A stretch of 64,000 bases of DNA from Dethiosulfatibacter aminovorans DSM 17477 (GCF_900142005.1 NZ_FQZL01000014.1:40447-104446); one strand, 5' to 3'; shown: positions 27,249 to 37,198, numbered from the stretch's first letter. Numbers and translations: made by a program. Notes: generated by a model not told the origin, from the letters alone.

Positions 27249-28265
27249 ATGTTTAACGAATATACAATGGAATATTTGAATAAAAATGACAAAACAGGTA
27301 GAAAAAGAGTTGCAGCTTTTTTGGATGAACTGGATATTGTTTTCGATGAACATATAGATATTACCATCAACATGCTGGATGAAGATGGAATCATCGCCAC
27401 AGCATCAGCTGAAAAAAATCTGGTGAAATGTCTGGCAGTAAAGCCTGAATACAGATCCGAAAATTTATTGAATACCGTATTTTCCGAATTGTTGAACCAT
27501 CTGCATCATAAAGGGATATTAGAGCTCTCTCTCTTTACCAGTCACAGGAACGAAAAAATCATAGAAAGTCTTGGATTTAGTACCGTATGCAAGACTGACA
27601 ACATAGTTTTCATGGAAAACAGCAATGACAGATTTTCAAATTATCTCAAAAAAATTTCAAGCTTTAAAGAGGATTGCATAAATACAGCTTCCATAGTGAT
27701 GAATATGAATCCCATAACAAATGGTCATCTGTATCTTATTGAAAAGGTTTCAGAGGAAAATGACTGTGTGTATATTTTCATAGTATCCGAAGACAAATCG
27801 GCGGTCCCATTTGAGACAAGATACAGACTTGCTGTGGAAAGCACAAGGCATCTTGAAAATGTGAAGATAATAACAGGCGGGGAGTATATCATATCATCAT
27901 CGACATTCCCATCATATTTTTTAAAGGATTATACTGTTTGGCTCGACAGCTATTGTGAAATGGATCTGACGATTTTCGGGAAATATATTGCTAAAGAACT
28001 GAATATAACGAAAAGATACGTGGGAAATGAACCGTACTGCAAGGTAACAAACAGATACAATGAGAAAATGAAGGAAATATTGCCGAAATACGGCATTGAA
28101 GTAATTGAAATTGAAAGATTTAGCATAGGAAGCAAGGCCGTAAGTGCGTCTCATGTGAGAAAGCTTGCCGGCGAAGGGAAATTTGAAGAATTGAAGAAGC
28201 TGGTCCCTGAGGCTACGTATGATTATTTGATATCTGAATACAGTGACTCAAAGAAAAGGGATTAA
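27249..28265 (+). CDS. citC: [citrate (pro-3S)-lyase] ligase
   Basis: 338 residues from the ATG at 27249 with GGGAGG five bases upstream; the in-frame extension to 27198 lacks a site. An N-terminal GNAT-like part (to about residue 130) precedes a nucleotidyltransferase domain with NPITNGHLYLIEK (HxGH-like) and ERFSIGSKAVSASHVRKL near the end. CitC acetylates the prosthetic group of citrate lyase with acetate and ATP. No citrate lyase genes (citDEF, citX, citG) are in the window, so it is either an orphan serving a distant operon or has another acyl-carrier client. Confidence 0.85.
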   Translation: MFNEYTMEYLNKNDKTGRKRVAAFLDELDIVFDEHIDITINMLDEDGIIATASAEKNLVKCLAVKPEYRSENLLNTVFSELLNHLHHKGILELSLFTSHRNEKIIESLGFSTVCKTDNIVFMENSNDRFSNYLKKISSFKEDCINTASIVMNMNPITNGHLYLIEKVSEENDCVYIFIVSEDKSAVPFETRYRLAVESTRHLENVKIITGGEYIISSSTFPSYFLKDYTVWLDSYCEMDLTIFGKYIAKELNITKRYVGNEPYCKVTNRYNEKMKEILPKYGIEVIEIERFSIGSKAVSASHVRKLAGEGKFEELKKLVPEATYDYLISEYSDSKKRD

Positions 28266-28274
28266 TACGAGAAG

Positions 28275-28299
28275 AGACTGTCAATATGATGGTCTTTTT
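28275..28299 (+). terminator. terminator of citC
   Basis: AGACTGTCA/TGATGGTCT pairs with two G-T pairs, followed by TTTT. Confidence 0.65.
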
Positions 28300-28365
28300 C
28301 ATTTAAACGTTTATTATAATGAATACATATTGTATAATTAAAGTAACAGGAAGGGAGGAATGACA

Positions 28366-28980
28366 GTGAATATAGATAAGATCAGGGACATATATGAAAA
28401 CAGGAAATCAAAGCCGCTTGAGATAAACAGGTTTTATTCCGTATTGCTTCCCTTGATAGAGAGAGATGGACAGCTTCAGATACTCTTTGAGGTCAGGTCG
28501 ATGAATGTGAAACAACCTGGCGAGATATCATTTCCTGGAGGAATGGTGGAGGTTGAGGAGAACTTCATGGAGGCTGCAATCAGGGAAACCCATGAGGAGA
28601 TCGGAGCAGATACGGACAGCATAGAAATAATCGGAGAGCTTGACTATATTACCAATACAAGCAACTTCATACTTTATCCCTTTGTAGGCGTCTTGAACAT
28701 GGAGTTTGAATCACTGACAATAAACAGGGGAGAAGTGGAGGAGATTTTCACAGTACCCCTGGATTTTTTCCTCGAAAATGAACCGGAAACCTACAACATA
28801 TCCTACAGGCCTGACTTCAAGCCCGGATTTCCCTTTGAAAGGATTCCAAATGGAAGAGACTACAAGTGGAGAAAGATGAACTATCCGGTACTGTTTTACC
28901 AGTATGAAGATTATGAGATTTGGGGCATGACGGCAAAGATGACATATAATTTCATTAGAAGACTGAAAAAATCAAAATAA
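28366..28980 (+). CDS. Nudix hydrolase, CoA-pyrophosphatase (NudL) type
   Basis: 204 residues if the GTG at 28366 is used; the ATG at 28360 gives two more but lies too close to GGGAGG. The Nudix box G-x5-E-x7-RETHEEIGA is complete, and the preceding VRSMNVKQPGEISFPGG fits the NuCoA signature of enzymes that cut CoA and acyl-CoAs to phosphopantetheine and 3',5'-ADP. Possibly co-transcribed with the ABC genes 38 bases downstream. The specific substrate is inferred from the signature. Confidence 0.82.
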   Translation: MNIDKIRDIYENRKSKPLEINRFYSVLLPLIERDGQLQILFEVRSMNVKQPGEISFPGGMVEVEENFMEAAIRETHEEIGADTDSIEIIGELDYITNTSNFILYPFVGVLNMEFESLTINRGEVEEIFTVPLDFFLENEPETYNISYRPDFKPGFPFERIPNGRDYKWRKMNYPVLFYQYEDYEIWGMTAKMTYNFIRRLKKSK

Positions 28981-29017
28981 CCATGTCAAAAGCGGTTTTG
29001 GCTGAAACGAGGTAATT

Positions 29018-29725
29018 ATGAAAAATGTTCTGATAAGAGTGGAAAATTTAAGCAAATATTACCAGATGGGAGAAGTTACCGTTAAGGCGGTAAGAGACTT
29101 GAGCTTTGAAATATATGAAGGAGAATTTGTTGTTATCCTTGGCCCCAGTGGATCGGGAAAGAGTACTCTTTTGAACATAGTAGGGGGTATGGATACTCCT
29201 ACGAAAGGAAAGATATTTTTCAAGGACCAGGAGATAACCAATTTTGACGAGAGAAAGCTCACAAGCTACAGAAGGAACGAGGTTGGATTCATATTCCAGT
29301 TCTATAATCTCATGGGAAACCTGACAGCAAAGGAAAATGTTGAACTTGCAGTAGAGATATGCAAGGATACCCTTGACATAGACGAGGTGCTGGATGCAGT
29401 GAACCTTCTGGACAGGGCGGACCATTTTCCTGCGCAGATGAGTGGCGGGGAACAGCAAAGGGTTGCCATTGCAAGGGCTGTTTCCAAAAAGCCGGAGGTT
29501 CTGCTTTGCGACGAGCCTACGGGAGCACTGGATTTTGAAACAGGAATATCAATACTCAAGATACTTAAGAAGATAAATGTTGAATACAAGAAGACAGTTG
29601 TGATCATTACCCACAACTCTCCGGTTGCGGCCATGGCGGACAGGGTGCTGAAGATGAGATCGGGAAAGATAATAGACTACTACGAGAATCCTGAACCTGT
29701 TGATCCGGAAAGGATTGAGTGGTAA
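29018..29725 (+). CDS. ABC transporter ATP-binding protein (LolD/MacB type)
   Basis: 235 residues with Walker A GPSGSGKST, Q-loop FQFYNL, ABC signature MSGGEQQRVAIARA, Walker B VLLCDEPTGALD and an H-loop His in IITHN. This sequence type couples to FtsX/MacB permeases rather than importers. The stop overlaps the permease start (TAATG). With the permease and HlyD-type adaptor downstream it forms a three-gene export or lipoprotein/peptide-handling system; the substrate is unknown. Confidence 0.93.
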   Translation: MKNVLIRVENLSKYYQMGEVTVKAVRDLSFEIYEGEFVVILGPSGSGKSTLLNIVGGMDTPTKGKIFFKDQEITNFDERKLTSYRRNEVGFIFQFYNLMGNLTAKENVELAVEICKDTLDIDEVLDAVNLLDRADHFPAQMSGGEQQRVAIARAVSKKPEVLLCDEPTGALDFETGISILKILKKINVEYKKTVVIITHNSPVAAMADRVLKMRSGKIIDYYENPEPVDPERIEW

Positions 29726-32073
29726 TGAAAAAACTCAAGCTGAGACTTATCAGAATGATATGGCATTCCAAAGGCCAGTATATATCAATTCTGATTGTTG
29801 TAATTACAGGGCTTTTAATGTACACATCATTGAAGAGTGCAGCGACGAACCTGGAAACATCACTGCTGGAATACTACGAAATATCCAATTTCGGCGACAT
29901 GTTTGTTGAAGTCATGCAGATTTCTGAAAAGGATGCTGAAGACCTTCGAAGCGTGAACAACATCAAGGACCTGGATGAGAGAATAATATTCGATGCTCCT
30001 GTCATAGTGGAGGACAGGGATGAAAGGGTAAGTCTCAGACTGTTGTCCGTGGATGGAAAAGAAAACACCATCAGCAAACTCTTCCTTGAAGATGGGAAAA
30101 GAGAGATAGAGGGAAAGGAAATCCTTCTACACACCCAGTTTGCGGAAGCGAGGGGTATAGAAGTTGGAGATGATATAGAACTGAGGATTTCGGGAAGGAA
30201 GTATGTATTTACAGTCAAAGGATTCGTATCACACCCCGAATACACTTATGTAATGGAAAATGAGCAGACCATCTATCCGGACCCTGAAACCTTCGGCATA
30301 GGCTTTGTCGAAGAGGAGTACCTTGAAAATATTTCAGGAATGAAGGACAGGTACAATGACATTGTCATAACACTGGAGGACTATGATGAATTCGACCAGG
30401 TTGAAAAGGAACTTGAGGACAAGCTCGAAAGGTTTGGACTGAAAAGGATAGTAAAGAAGGAGGACCAGCTCAGCAACAGGCTGGTTCACGAGGAGATAAA
30501 CGGGCTGAAGCAGATTTCCGGCTTCATACCGGTGGTATTTCTTCTTGTTGCAGCAGCCATACTGGCTGCAATGATATCAAGGTATGTAAAAAACGACAAG
30601 GTCATAATAGGGATACTAAAGGCACTGGGATATTCAAAGTCGAGGATCCTTGCCCACTATACCACCTATGCAGTGAGCATAGGAATCATCGGAGGTGCCA
30701 TAGGAACGGTTCTGGGAACCATTTTGTCGGGATTTATGACCCAGATGTATCTCCAGTTTTTCTACATACCTCTTCTGAAGGTGACCTTCTACCCTGAAAA
30801 CATAGCTGCCGCAGTCGTGCTTTCTGCCTTGTTCTGTACTGTTGCAGGTCTGGTGGGCGCCAGGGACGCAATACTGGTCACACCGGCTGAAGCCATTAGG
30901 AACGAAAGATCACAGACAGGCCACAGGATACTCCTTGACAGGGTGAAGTTCATCTGGAACAGGGTATCCTTCACATGGAAGATAGTCTTCAGGAACATAT
31001 TCAGGGAGAAGAAGAAAGCAATATTCATAAGTCTGGGAGCTGCCTTTACAATAGCGATGAGCCTCATGACATTCTGGATATCCAGCATGATGACCAACGT
31101 ATTCGAAAACCATTACGGAGTATTCCTTTCAATGGACTACAATATAGACTTCAAGACGACTGTCCATGAAAGCTCCCTTAAGGATCTGAAGAAAATCATA
31201 GGAGTTGAGGCTGTTGAAGGCAAGCTGGAAATGCCTTTTGAGCTGAAATATGGAAGGAATGAGAAATTCGTCAGTATTATAGGCCTCCAAGGCGATACCA
31301 AGGTTTACAATTTCGAGGACTTCTACGGAAATCGCATCGAGCTTCCTGACGAGGGAATGTTGATATCATCAAATCTTGCAGGAGTCCTTGACGTAGAGCC
31401 TGGAGACAGGGTGCTGGTGAAGAATTTCATCCCGGGCATGGATGATGTATATATCGAAATAGTTGACATCATAGACCAGGCCCTTGGAATCAACGGATAC
31501 ATGAACATAGAATATATGGATGAAAAGCTGGCGGGGAAGAGTTTAATAAACGGTGCCTATGTCCAGACTGACAAAAGGATAAATGAAGAACTCAGCGACT
31601 TGAAAAACATTGGGGGAACCCAGTCCCTTCAGGACATGAGGGATCTCTTTTACGAATACATAGACCTGGCTGCCGCCAGTATATACGTCATGGTTGTATT
31701 TTCGGGCATACTTGGATTTGTAATAATTTACAGTATGACCGTTCTCAGCATCAATGAGAGGAAGCTTGAATTTTCTTCCCTCAGGGTTCTTGGTTTTTCA
31801 AAGAGGGAGATATTCGGCATAATCCTGAAGGAAAACACCGTCATGTCGGCTGTTGGTATTATTTACGGCATTCCGCTGGGAAAGGTGCTCATAGATGCCA
31901 TGAGGACCATATATGTTACGGACCTTTATGTATTCGATGCACCCATTACCATCAGAAACATCGTATATGCCATAGTATTTACAATAACATGTTTGACCTT
32001 TGCACAGTTGATAACATACAGAAAGATTACAAATCTTGATTTTATAGAAGCGCTCAAGAGCAGAACAACATAA
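29725..32073 (+). CDS. FtsX/MacB-family ABC permease
   Basis: 782 residues from the ATG at 29725, which overlaps the ATPase stop by one base. It has an N-terminal membrane helix, a large external domain, then FtsX-type helices (FIPVVFLLVAAAILAAMI, about residue 265 on), a second external domain and a final helical block (IYVMVVFSGILGFVIIYSM). This is the duplicated two-FtsX layout. It acts with the preceding ATPase as a mechanotransmission or export pump. Confidence 0.9.
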   Translation: MKKLKLRLIRMIWHSKGQYISILIVVITGLLMYTSLKSAATNLETSLLEYYEISNFGDMFVEVMQISEKDAEDLRSVNNIKDLDERIIFDAPVIVEDRDERVSLRLLSVDGKENTISKLFLEDGKREIEGKEILLHTQFAEARGIEVGDDIELRISGRKYVFTVKGFVSHPEYTYVMENEQTIYPDPETFGIGFVEEEYLENISGMKDRYNDIVITLEDYDEFDQVEKELEDKLERFGLKRIVKKEDQLSNRLVHEEINGLKQISGFIPVVFLLVAAAILAAMISRYVKNDKVIIGILKALGYSKSRILAHYTTYAVSIGIIGGAIGTVLGTILSGFMTQMYLQFFYIPLLKVTFYPENIAAAVVLSALFCTVAGLVGARDAILVTPAEAIRNERSQTGHRILLDRVKFIWNRVSFTWKIVFRNIFREKKKAIFISLGAAFTIAMSLMTFWISSMMTNVFENHYGVFLSMDYNIDFKTTVHESSLKDLKKIIGVEAVEGKLEMPFELKYGRNEKFVSIIGLQGDTKVYNFEDFYGNRIELPDEGMLISSNLAGVLDVEPGDRVLVKNFIPGMDDVYIEIVDIIDQALGINGYMNIEYMDEKLAGKSLINGAYVQTDKRINEELSDLKNIGGTQSLQDMRDLFYEYIDLAAASIYVMVVFSGILGFVIIYSMTVLSINERKLEFSSLRVLGFSKREIFGIILKENTVMSAVGIIYGIPLGKVLIDAMRTIYVTDLYVFDAPITIRNIVYAIVFTITCLTFAQLITYRKITNLDFIEALKSRTT

Positions 32074-32090
32074 ATAGGAGGTAATTGATT

Positions 32091-33293
32091 ATGAAAATCG
32101 GCAAGAAGAAGATAATAATTGCAGCGGTGGTGGTTGCAGTAGCAGCAGGCGGCGTATATTATGCATCAGTCATGTCTTCCACAGGAGGTGAAGACTTCGT
32201 CACTGAACCGGTTCAGGTTGGTGACTTGAGCAAGTACCTTGAGGAAAATGGAGAAATACTTTCTACAAACATCAATACCTTCTATAGTGATGGAATGAAG
32301 AAAATAAAGACAATCAACGTTGAAGTAGGGGACATGGTGAAGAAGGGAGATGTGCTGATAGAATTCGACTCCACTCTTGAACTTGAGGAGGAGAGGATAA
32401 ACAAGGAGATAAAGGCTCTTGAAGCAAGCTACTCTGAAGCTGTAAAGGGAGTTGATTTTGAGACTCTGAATGGAATCAGGCTCCAGATACAGGGACTGAG
32501 AAATTCCCTTGCAATTGCAAAAGAGGAATATGAAAAGGCGCAGAGGCTGTATGCTGAAAACGTAATGACCAAGTCGGATGTAAACCTTGCTGAAAATACC
32601 GTGCTTCAGCTTCAGAACCAGATAGACGTCCTCAACAACCAGTATAACCAGGCAGCCAAAGGTGTTTCCGGAAACATCAAAGACCAGTACGAGGCACAGA
32701 TTGAGAGCCTTGCAATATCACTTGATATACTTGAAAGGACCCGGGACTCATACCAGCTTAAATCCAATTTTGACGGAACGGTAACTGAACTGGAAGGATT
32801 TGAAGGATCCATACCTGTAATGGGAAGCCTTATTCTCGAGGTGCAGGACGAGAGCAGTCTTGCAGTGTATGCGGACTTTCTTGTGGACGAAGCCGCCCAG
32901 CTAAAGGAAGGCATGGGAGTCGACATTGAAAACGAGGATCTGAATCTGGTAATTAAGGACCTGAAGATTTCAAAAATATATCCCAAGGCTGTTTCAAAGG
33001 TGTCTGAGCTTGGAATAGAGCAGAAGAGGGTTAAGATAAAGATAGATCTTGACGAGGAAATAGGCAGCCTGACTCTTGGAAGCAATGTGGACGTAATAGT
33101 CAACACTGAGAACAGAAAAGGAGTTGTATATGTAAACAAGGATGCAGTCTATGAAAAGGAAGGCAAGGATTATGTCACTGTCATAGAAGGCGGAGTTGAA
33201 GTGGAAAAAGAGGTTTTAAAAGGACTTGAAACCGACGACTATTTTGAAATAATATCCGGCTTGTCTGAAGGCGAAGAGGTTTTGACAGACTAG
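32091..33293 (+). CDS. HlyD/RND-type periplasmic adaptor-like protein
   Basis: 400 residues from the ATG at 32091 (AGGAGG nine bases upstream). One N-terminal membrane anchor (KIIIAAVVVAVAAGGVYYA), a barrel-sandwich start (MKKIKTINVEVGDMVKKGDVLIEFD split by a coiled coil at about residues 95-200), and a C-terminal beta domain. It is the adaptor of the ABC-FtsX pump, 17 bases behind it. In a Gram-positive cell it would extend outward from the membrane. Confidence 0.88.
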   Translation: MKIGKKKIIIAAVVVAVAAGGVYYASVMSSTGGEDFVTEPVQVGDLSKYLEENGEILSTNINTFYSDGMKKIKTINVEVGDMVKKGDVLIEFDSTLELEEERINKEIKALEASYSEAVKGVDFETLNGIRLQIQGLRNSLAIAKEEYEKAQRLYAENVMTKSDVNLAENTVLQLQNQIDVLNNQYNQAAKGVSGNIKDQYEAQIESLAISLDILERTRDSYQLKSNFDGTVTELEGFEGSIPVMGSLILEVQDESSLAVYADFLVDEAAQLKEGMGVDIENEDLNLVIKDLKISKIYPKAVSKVSELGIEQKRVKIKIDLDEEIGSLTLGSNVDVIVNTENRKGVVYVNKDAVYEKEGKDYVTVIEGGVEVEKEVLKGLETDDYFEIISGLSEGEEVLTD

Positions 33294-33374
33294 AGTATAT
33301 AGGGTATATTGGTTAAGGAAAATAAACGGAAGTTTGTGGAAATTAAATTTCCAGGCTGGATATGGAGACATTCA

Positions 33375-34493
33375 ATGAACAAGACTGAAAAATATGCAAT
33401 AAACAAGCTGACATGTAATTTCAAGGACAAGAAGATAGAAAATGAGTATTTCGACAGTATGATGAAGAAGGATACAAGATATTTCAAGCCCCTTATTCTA
33501 CTGGTGGCTATCGTCTATATACTCTTCATGATCCCGGAGTACTTATTTTTGAGCAATGAATCAAACTATCTGAACCTTATAGCAATAAGGACTTTGACTC
33601 TGGTGATTATACTGTGTCTTTATCATATGGTGAAAAGGAGCAAGGACAGCAATACAATCAGCATGCTGGTTTCAATAATAGAAATTATCCTTGTAGGGTC
33701 CTATTTCGTTCTGGTAAGCCAGTATGACACTGTGGAGTTTTTCCTGAAGGTCATGGACATGATCATCCTTATTACCGTAGTGTTCATGTTGCCAAACAAG
33801 TTCAACAACAAGGTTGTTGTTTCTTTGATTCTGTATGCAGGGTTCTTCTTTATGGCGTGGGAGAGGTTCCAGTATGTTGAAAACCAGCATTTCGCAGCAG
33901 GCATGGTATATTCATTTCTGATGATATTCATAATAACCATAACATATTACAAGGTGAATTATTACAACCGCGTCAACTACACCCATGAACTGGAGCTTAA
34001 GATTCTAAGTGAAACAGACCATCTGACCGGTATCTACAACAGGATAAAATTCGACGACGAGCTTGACAGATGGATTCGCCACAAGGCCAGATACAAGGGA
34101 TCCTTGTCTCTAATAATGATGGACTTCGACGAATTCAAGCTGATCAACGACAGGTACGGACACCTTGCCGGAGACAGGGTTCTCAAGGATGGTGTGGATG
34201 TAATAAAGAAGATAGTGAGAAATACTGATGTTTTCGCCAGGTGGGGAGGGGAGGAATTCATACTGCTCCTTCCTGAAACAAGCTGCGACAAAGCCGTGGC
34301 TCTTGCCGAAAGAATCAGAAAAGCACTGGAGGAATATGAGTTTCATACGGGAGACAGGGTTACCTGTTCATTCGGTGTAGTGGAAATCGTGGAAGGTGAA
34401 ACGATGCAAAATGCTGTAAACAGGGTTGACGAGCTTCTGTATAAAGCAAAAGGAAATGGAAGAAACAGAGTGGAGAGACAGGAGAAGCAATGA
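33375..34493 (+). CDS. membrane diguanylate cyclase (GGDEF)
   Basis: 372 residues from the ATG at 33375 (GGAG seven bases upstream); the frame is open back to a TTG at 33309. About six transmembrane helices (residues 35-200) are followed by a GGDEF domain. The active-site motif is GGEEF in RWGGEEFILLLPE, and an RxxD inhibitory site (RNTD) lies five residues before it, so synthesis of cyclic di-GMP with product inhibition is expected. The stop overlaps the next ATG (ATGA). The sensed signal is unknown. Confidence 0.9.
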   Translation: MNKTEKYAINKLTCNFKDKKIENEYFDSMMKKDTRYFKPLILLVAIVYILFMIPEYLFLSNESNYLNLIAIRTLTLVIILCLYHMVKRSKDSNTISMLVSIIEIILVGSYFVLVSQYDTVEFFLKVMDMIILITVVFMLPNKFNNKVVVSLILYAGFFFMAWERFQYVENQHFAAGMVYSFLMIFIITITYYKVNYYNRVNYTHELELKILSETDHLTGIYNRIKFDDELDRWIRHKARYKGSLSLIMMDFDEFKLINDRYGHLAGDRVLKDGVDVIKKIVRNTDVFARWGGEEFILLLPETSCDKAVALAERIRKALEEYEFHTGDRVTCSFGVVEIVEGETMQNAVNRVDELLYKAKGNGRNRVERQEKQ

Positions 34494-34774
34494 AGGACTT
34501 AGTAATAAAAGACATAATAATAAACTACTACTGGATCATAAATGCAGCAGCATTCATACTGTCCGGTATGGACAAGGTAAAGGCGAAAAAGCGCAAATGG
34601 AGATTCAAGGAGAACTTCCTCCATTTGTTTTCATTTCTGGGAGGAGCATTCGGCATGTTTGTCGCCATGGTCCTCTTCAGGCACAAGATAAACAGAAGGT
34701 TTTTTACTGTTATGACGGCACTGGCTTTTGCAATACATGGATTCATACTTGCTTTTGTATTGCTTAAGTTGTAG
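34490..34774 (+). CDS. DUF1294 membrane protein
   Basis: 94 residues with three to four hydrophobic helices and the DUF1294 landmarks DKVKAKKRKWRFKE, GGAFG and FRHKINRRFF. Translationally coupled to the diguanylate cyclase by ATGA overlap. Function of the family is unknown. Confidence 0.85.
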   Translation: MKDLVIKDIIINYYWIINAAAFILSGMDKVKAKKRKWRFKENFLHLFSFLGGAFGMFVAMVLFRHKINRRFFTVMTALAFAIHGFILAFVLLKL

Positions 34775-34840
34775 AGATGATTGAAAATTTGAAAGCCTGA
34801 TTATTTGGGTTTGAAGGTTATAGGTAGGGAAGTGATCTAT

Positions 34841-36130
34841 ATGAGATGCGATAAGAAGAAAATTGAAAACATACTGGCTATTTGCGTTGTTTCAATATTT
34901 CTCGGACAGATATATATAAGTCCCCTCAACTCAGCTATCAGGTTTTCTTTCAGCGTGGTGGCATTGTCGCTGATGCTGGTTTTCCTGAGGAATGTGCCTG
35001 TGATGCTTTCTGCAGTAGCGGTCGCTTGTACAATATTTGTCTTCAGGTGTTTTGTAGGGAAAATAAACAGCCCTGATGTCAGTCTTGTTCGTATAATGGT
35101 AACTTACTATGGCGCAGTAGTCTTTTATCTTGTATATGGAGCAATGTTCAAGGTTCTCGATATCAGGGAAAGAATCAAAATTCCATTCAAGAATTTTGTT
35201 TATCTGTTTTTTGCTGAGGTTACGGCAAATATTATCGAACTGACTGCAACATCCTGGAGGATCGAATCAACCTTTGAGGATAATCTGAAGGTCATAATAA
35301 TTGCTGGTCGCATAAGGACCACATTTGCAGTGGGACTCTATTATTTCATCAACTATTATTTTCTGAGATATGAGAAGGAACAGAGGGAGAACAAATTCAG
35401 GGAAATGGTATTTCTCGTTTCCAGCCTGAAGACGGAGCTGTTTTTCTTGAAGAAATCCACCAAGGATATCGAAGAGGCAATGAACAAGTCATTCAGGATA
35501 TATCAGAATGCGAAAGAACCGTCATTAAAAGAGGATGCCCTTTCGGTTTCAAAGGACATACACGAGATAAAGAAGGACTATATGAGGGTCATGACGGGAA
35601 TTGAAAGAACCCTTGAGGAAAAAAGCGTATTCGACTATATGACTATTGACCATCTTTTCAGGATAATTGAAGACAACACCCGAAAGGTGATTTCATCAAA
35701 AGGGAAAAAAATCAACATGTTCTTTAAGTATGAGGAAAATTTCAGGACTTTGGAGCACTATTCCCTGATTTCCATACTGAATAACCTTATTATCAATGCA
35801 ATTGATGCAATTGACAATGAAGGGGACATAAGGGTCCTCCAATACAGTGAAGATGACAATCTGTGCTTTACAATCGAGGATACGGGCGGAGGCATTGAAG
35901 AAGAGGACATGAAGCTGATTTTTGAACCGGGGTACTCAACAAAACTTGACATGGAAACCGGTGAGTTCTCCAGTGGAATAGGACTTACCCATGTAAAGCA
36001 GATAGTAGAAAAATATTTTGAAGGTGAAATGACAGTTGAATCCCAAAAGGGTTCCGGTACTGTTTTTAAGCTGGTTATGGGAAGGGACAAAATAATTTTC
36101 AATCCGGAAGGTGATGACAATGGATACTAG
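34841..36130 (+). CDS. sensor histidine kinase, GlnK (YcbA)-like
   Basis: 429 residues from the ATG at 34841. About six N-terminal membrane helices, then a helical region with SKDIHEIKKDY as the probable phosphorylated His, and an HATPase domain with N-box NNLIINAIDAI, G1 DTGGGIEE and G2 GIGLTHVKQIV. The layout and the downstream partner match the Bacillus GlnK/GlnL (YcbA/YcbB) glutamine-sensing pair. The regulator gene overlaps its end. Target genes probably include gltS immediately downstream. Confidence 0.85.
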   Translation: MRCDKKKIENILAICVVSIFLGQIYISPLNSAIRFSFSVVALSLMLVFLRNVPVMLSAVAVACTIFVFRCFVGKINSPDVSLVRIMVTYYGAVVFYLVYGAMFKVLDIRERIKIPFKNFVYLFFAEVTANIIELTATSWRIESTFEDNLKVIIIAGRIRTTFAVGLYYFINYYFLRYEKEQRENKFREMVFLVSSLKTELFFLKKSTKDIEEAMNKSFRIYQNAKEPSLKEDALSVSKDIHEIKKDYMRVMTGIERTLEEKSVFDYMTIDHLFRIIEDNTRKVISSKGKKINMFFKYEENFRTLEHYSLISILNNLIINAIDAIDNEGDIRVLQYSEDDNLCFTIEDTGGGIEEEDMKLIFEPGYSTKLDMETGEFSSGIGLTHVKQIVEKYFEGEMTVESQKGSGTVFKLVMGRDKIIFNPEGDDNGY

Positions 36131-37010
36131 AATTTATATAGTAGACGATGATGCAGTAATAAGAAAACTGCTTAAAAATATCATAAATGAATTCAACTTG
36201 GGTGAAATAATTGGAGAAGCAGACAATGGCAAGGATGCCGTCAGAGACATAAAGATGGCAAGACCGGATATTGTCCTTGTGGATCTGCTTCTTCCCGATA
36301 TTGATGGGATTTCCATAGTTTCCACCATTAATGAAGCAGGCCTAGGTACATCCTTCATTATGATTTCACAGGTGGATACCTCGGAGATGATAGCCCAGGC
36401 ATATGACAGCAGGGTGGAGTTTTATATAAAAAAGCCAATCAATGCCAGGGAAGTGTATTCTGTAGTGAACAATGTGAAGGAAAAAAGAAAGATGAAAAAA
36501 ATCATTGAGGATATTGACAGGGCAGTATCCGGAGTTGGAGCATTGAAGGAATATCTTGGCGGTGCTGAAAAGGACAAGGCTTCAGACAGGGACAAGATAA
36601 GGAATATATTTTACCAGCTGGGAATAGCAGGTGACACCGGGGGAAGCGATATTGTAGAAATCATACTTATGATTCGGGAAAGTAGAGAACTGGACAGATT
36701 AAAGAAATACAAGATGTACGAGCTTTATGAAGGGGTATCCCAGAAGTACAGCAAAAGGGGAATTGCTGACCTGAGCGCAAGATCCATTGAGCAGAGAGTC
36801 AGGAGGACCATAGGCAAGGCACTGAAAAACATTGCAAACCTTGGGATTGAAGATTATGAAAGCGAAATTTTCAACAGGTATTCAAATACGCTCTTTGATT
36901 TTGAAGAGGTAAGGAATGAAATGAACTATTTGCAGAAAAGAACCAAATACAATGGAAAGGTCAATATAAAGAAATTCATCGAAGGCATAATAATTGAAAT
37001 AAACAGATGA
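36120..37010 (+). CDS. response regulator with YcbB-type DNA-binding domain, GlnL-like
   Basis: 296 residues from the ATG at 36120 (GGAAGGTG upstream; GTG 36111 and ATG 36114 are alternatives), overlapping the kinase gene. The receiver domain has the acidic pair VDDD, the phosphorylated Asp in VLVDLLLPD, and K in IKKPIN. The C-terminal domain (about 150-296, with KRGIADLSARSIEQRVRRT) is of the YcbB type known from B. subtilis GlnL, which controls glutamine use. It is closed by a strong terminator before gltS. Confidence 0.86.
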   Translation: MDTRIYIVDDDAVIRKLLKNIINEFNLGEIIGEADNGKDAVRDIKMARPDIVLVDLLLPDIDGISIVSTINEAGLGTSFIMISQVDTSEMIAQAYDSRVEFYIKKPINAREVYSVVNNVKEKRKMKKIIEDIDRAVSGVGALKEYLGGAEKDKASDRDKIRNIFYQLGIAGDTGGSDIVEIILMIRESRELDRLKKYKMYELYEGVSQKYSKRGIADLSARSIEQRVRRTIGKALKNIANLGIEDYESEIFNRYSNTLFDFEEVRNEMNYLQKRTKYNGKVNIKKFIEGIIIEINR

Positions 37011-37047
37011 TTGAAACTGTAAAATGGCGGTTTCAATCTTTTTTTTG
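37009..37047 (+). terminator. terminator of the GlnK/GlnL-like operon
   Basis: GATTGAAACTG/CGGTTTCAATC stem and nine Ts. Confidence 0.9.
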
Positions 37048-37082
37048 CGATTTTTTGTGTAGAAGTTGTAGGTTTTTGTAAG

Positions 37083-37102
37083 GTGTGGTTTACCATGTGT
37101 AC
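37083..37102. promoter_or_regulatory. GGTTTACC palindrome-like site upstream of gltS
   Basis: GTGTGGTTTACCATGTGTAC shares the TGGTTTACCA core with the perfect palindrome at 10687. It lies about 100 bases before gltS. No -24/-12 promoter was found between them. Confidence 0.5.
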
Positions 37103-37198
37103 AAGCAGATCAATAACAACCTTGTGAAATCGTTTTTCTGAAAACGAATATGATGATTAAAGAACTGATTTGCATAAAATTTATTTGGAGGAATTATT

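Noticed and set aside
37155..37178. Possible -24/-12 promoter before gltS ending in TTGCAT
   Set aside because: No GG at the -24 position; the palindrome at 37083 therefore stands without a sigma-54 promoter.
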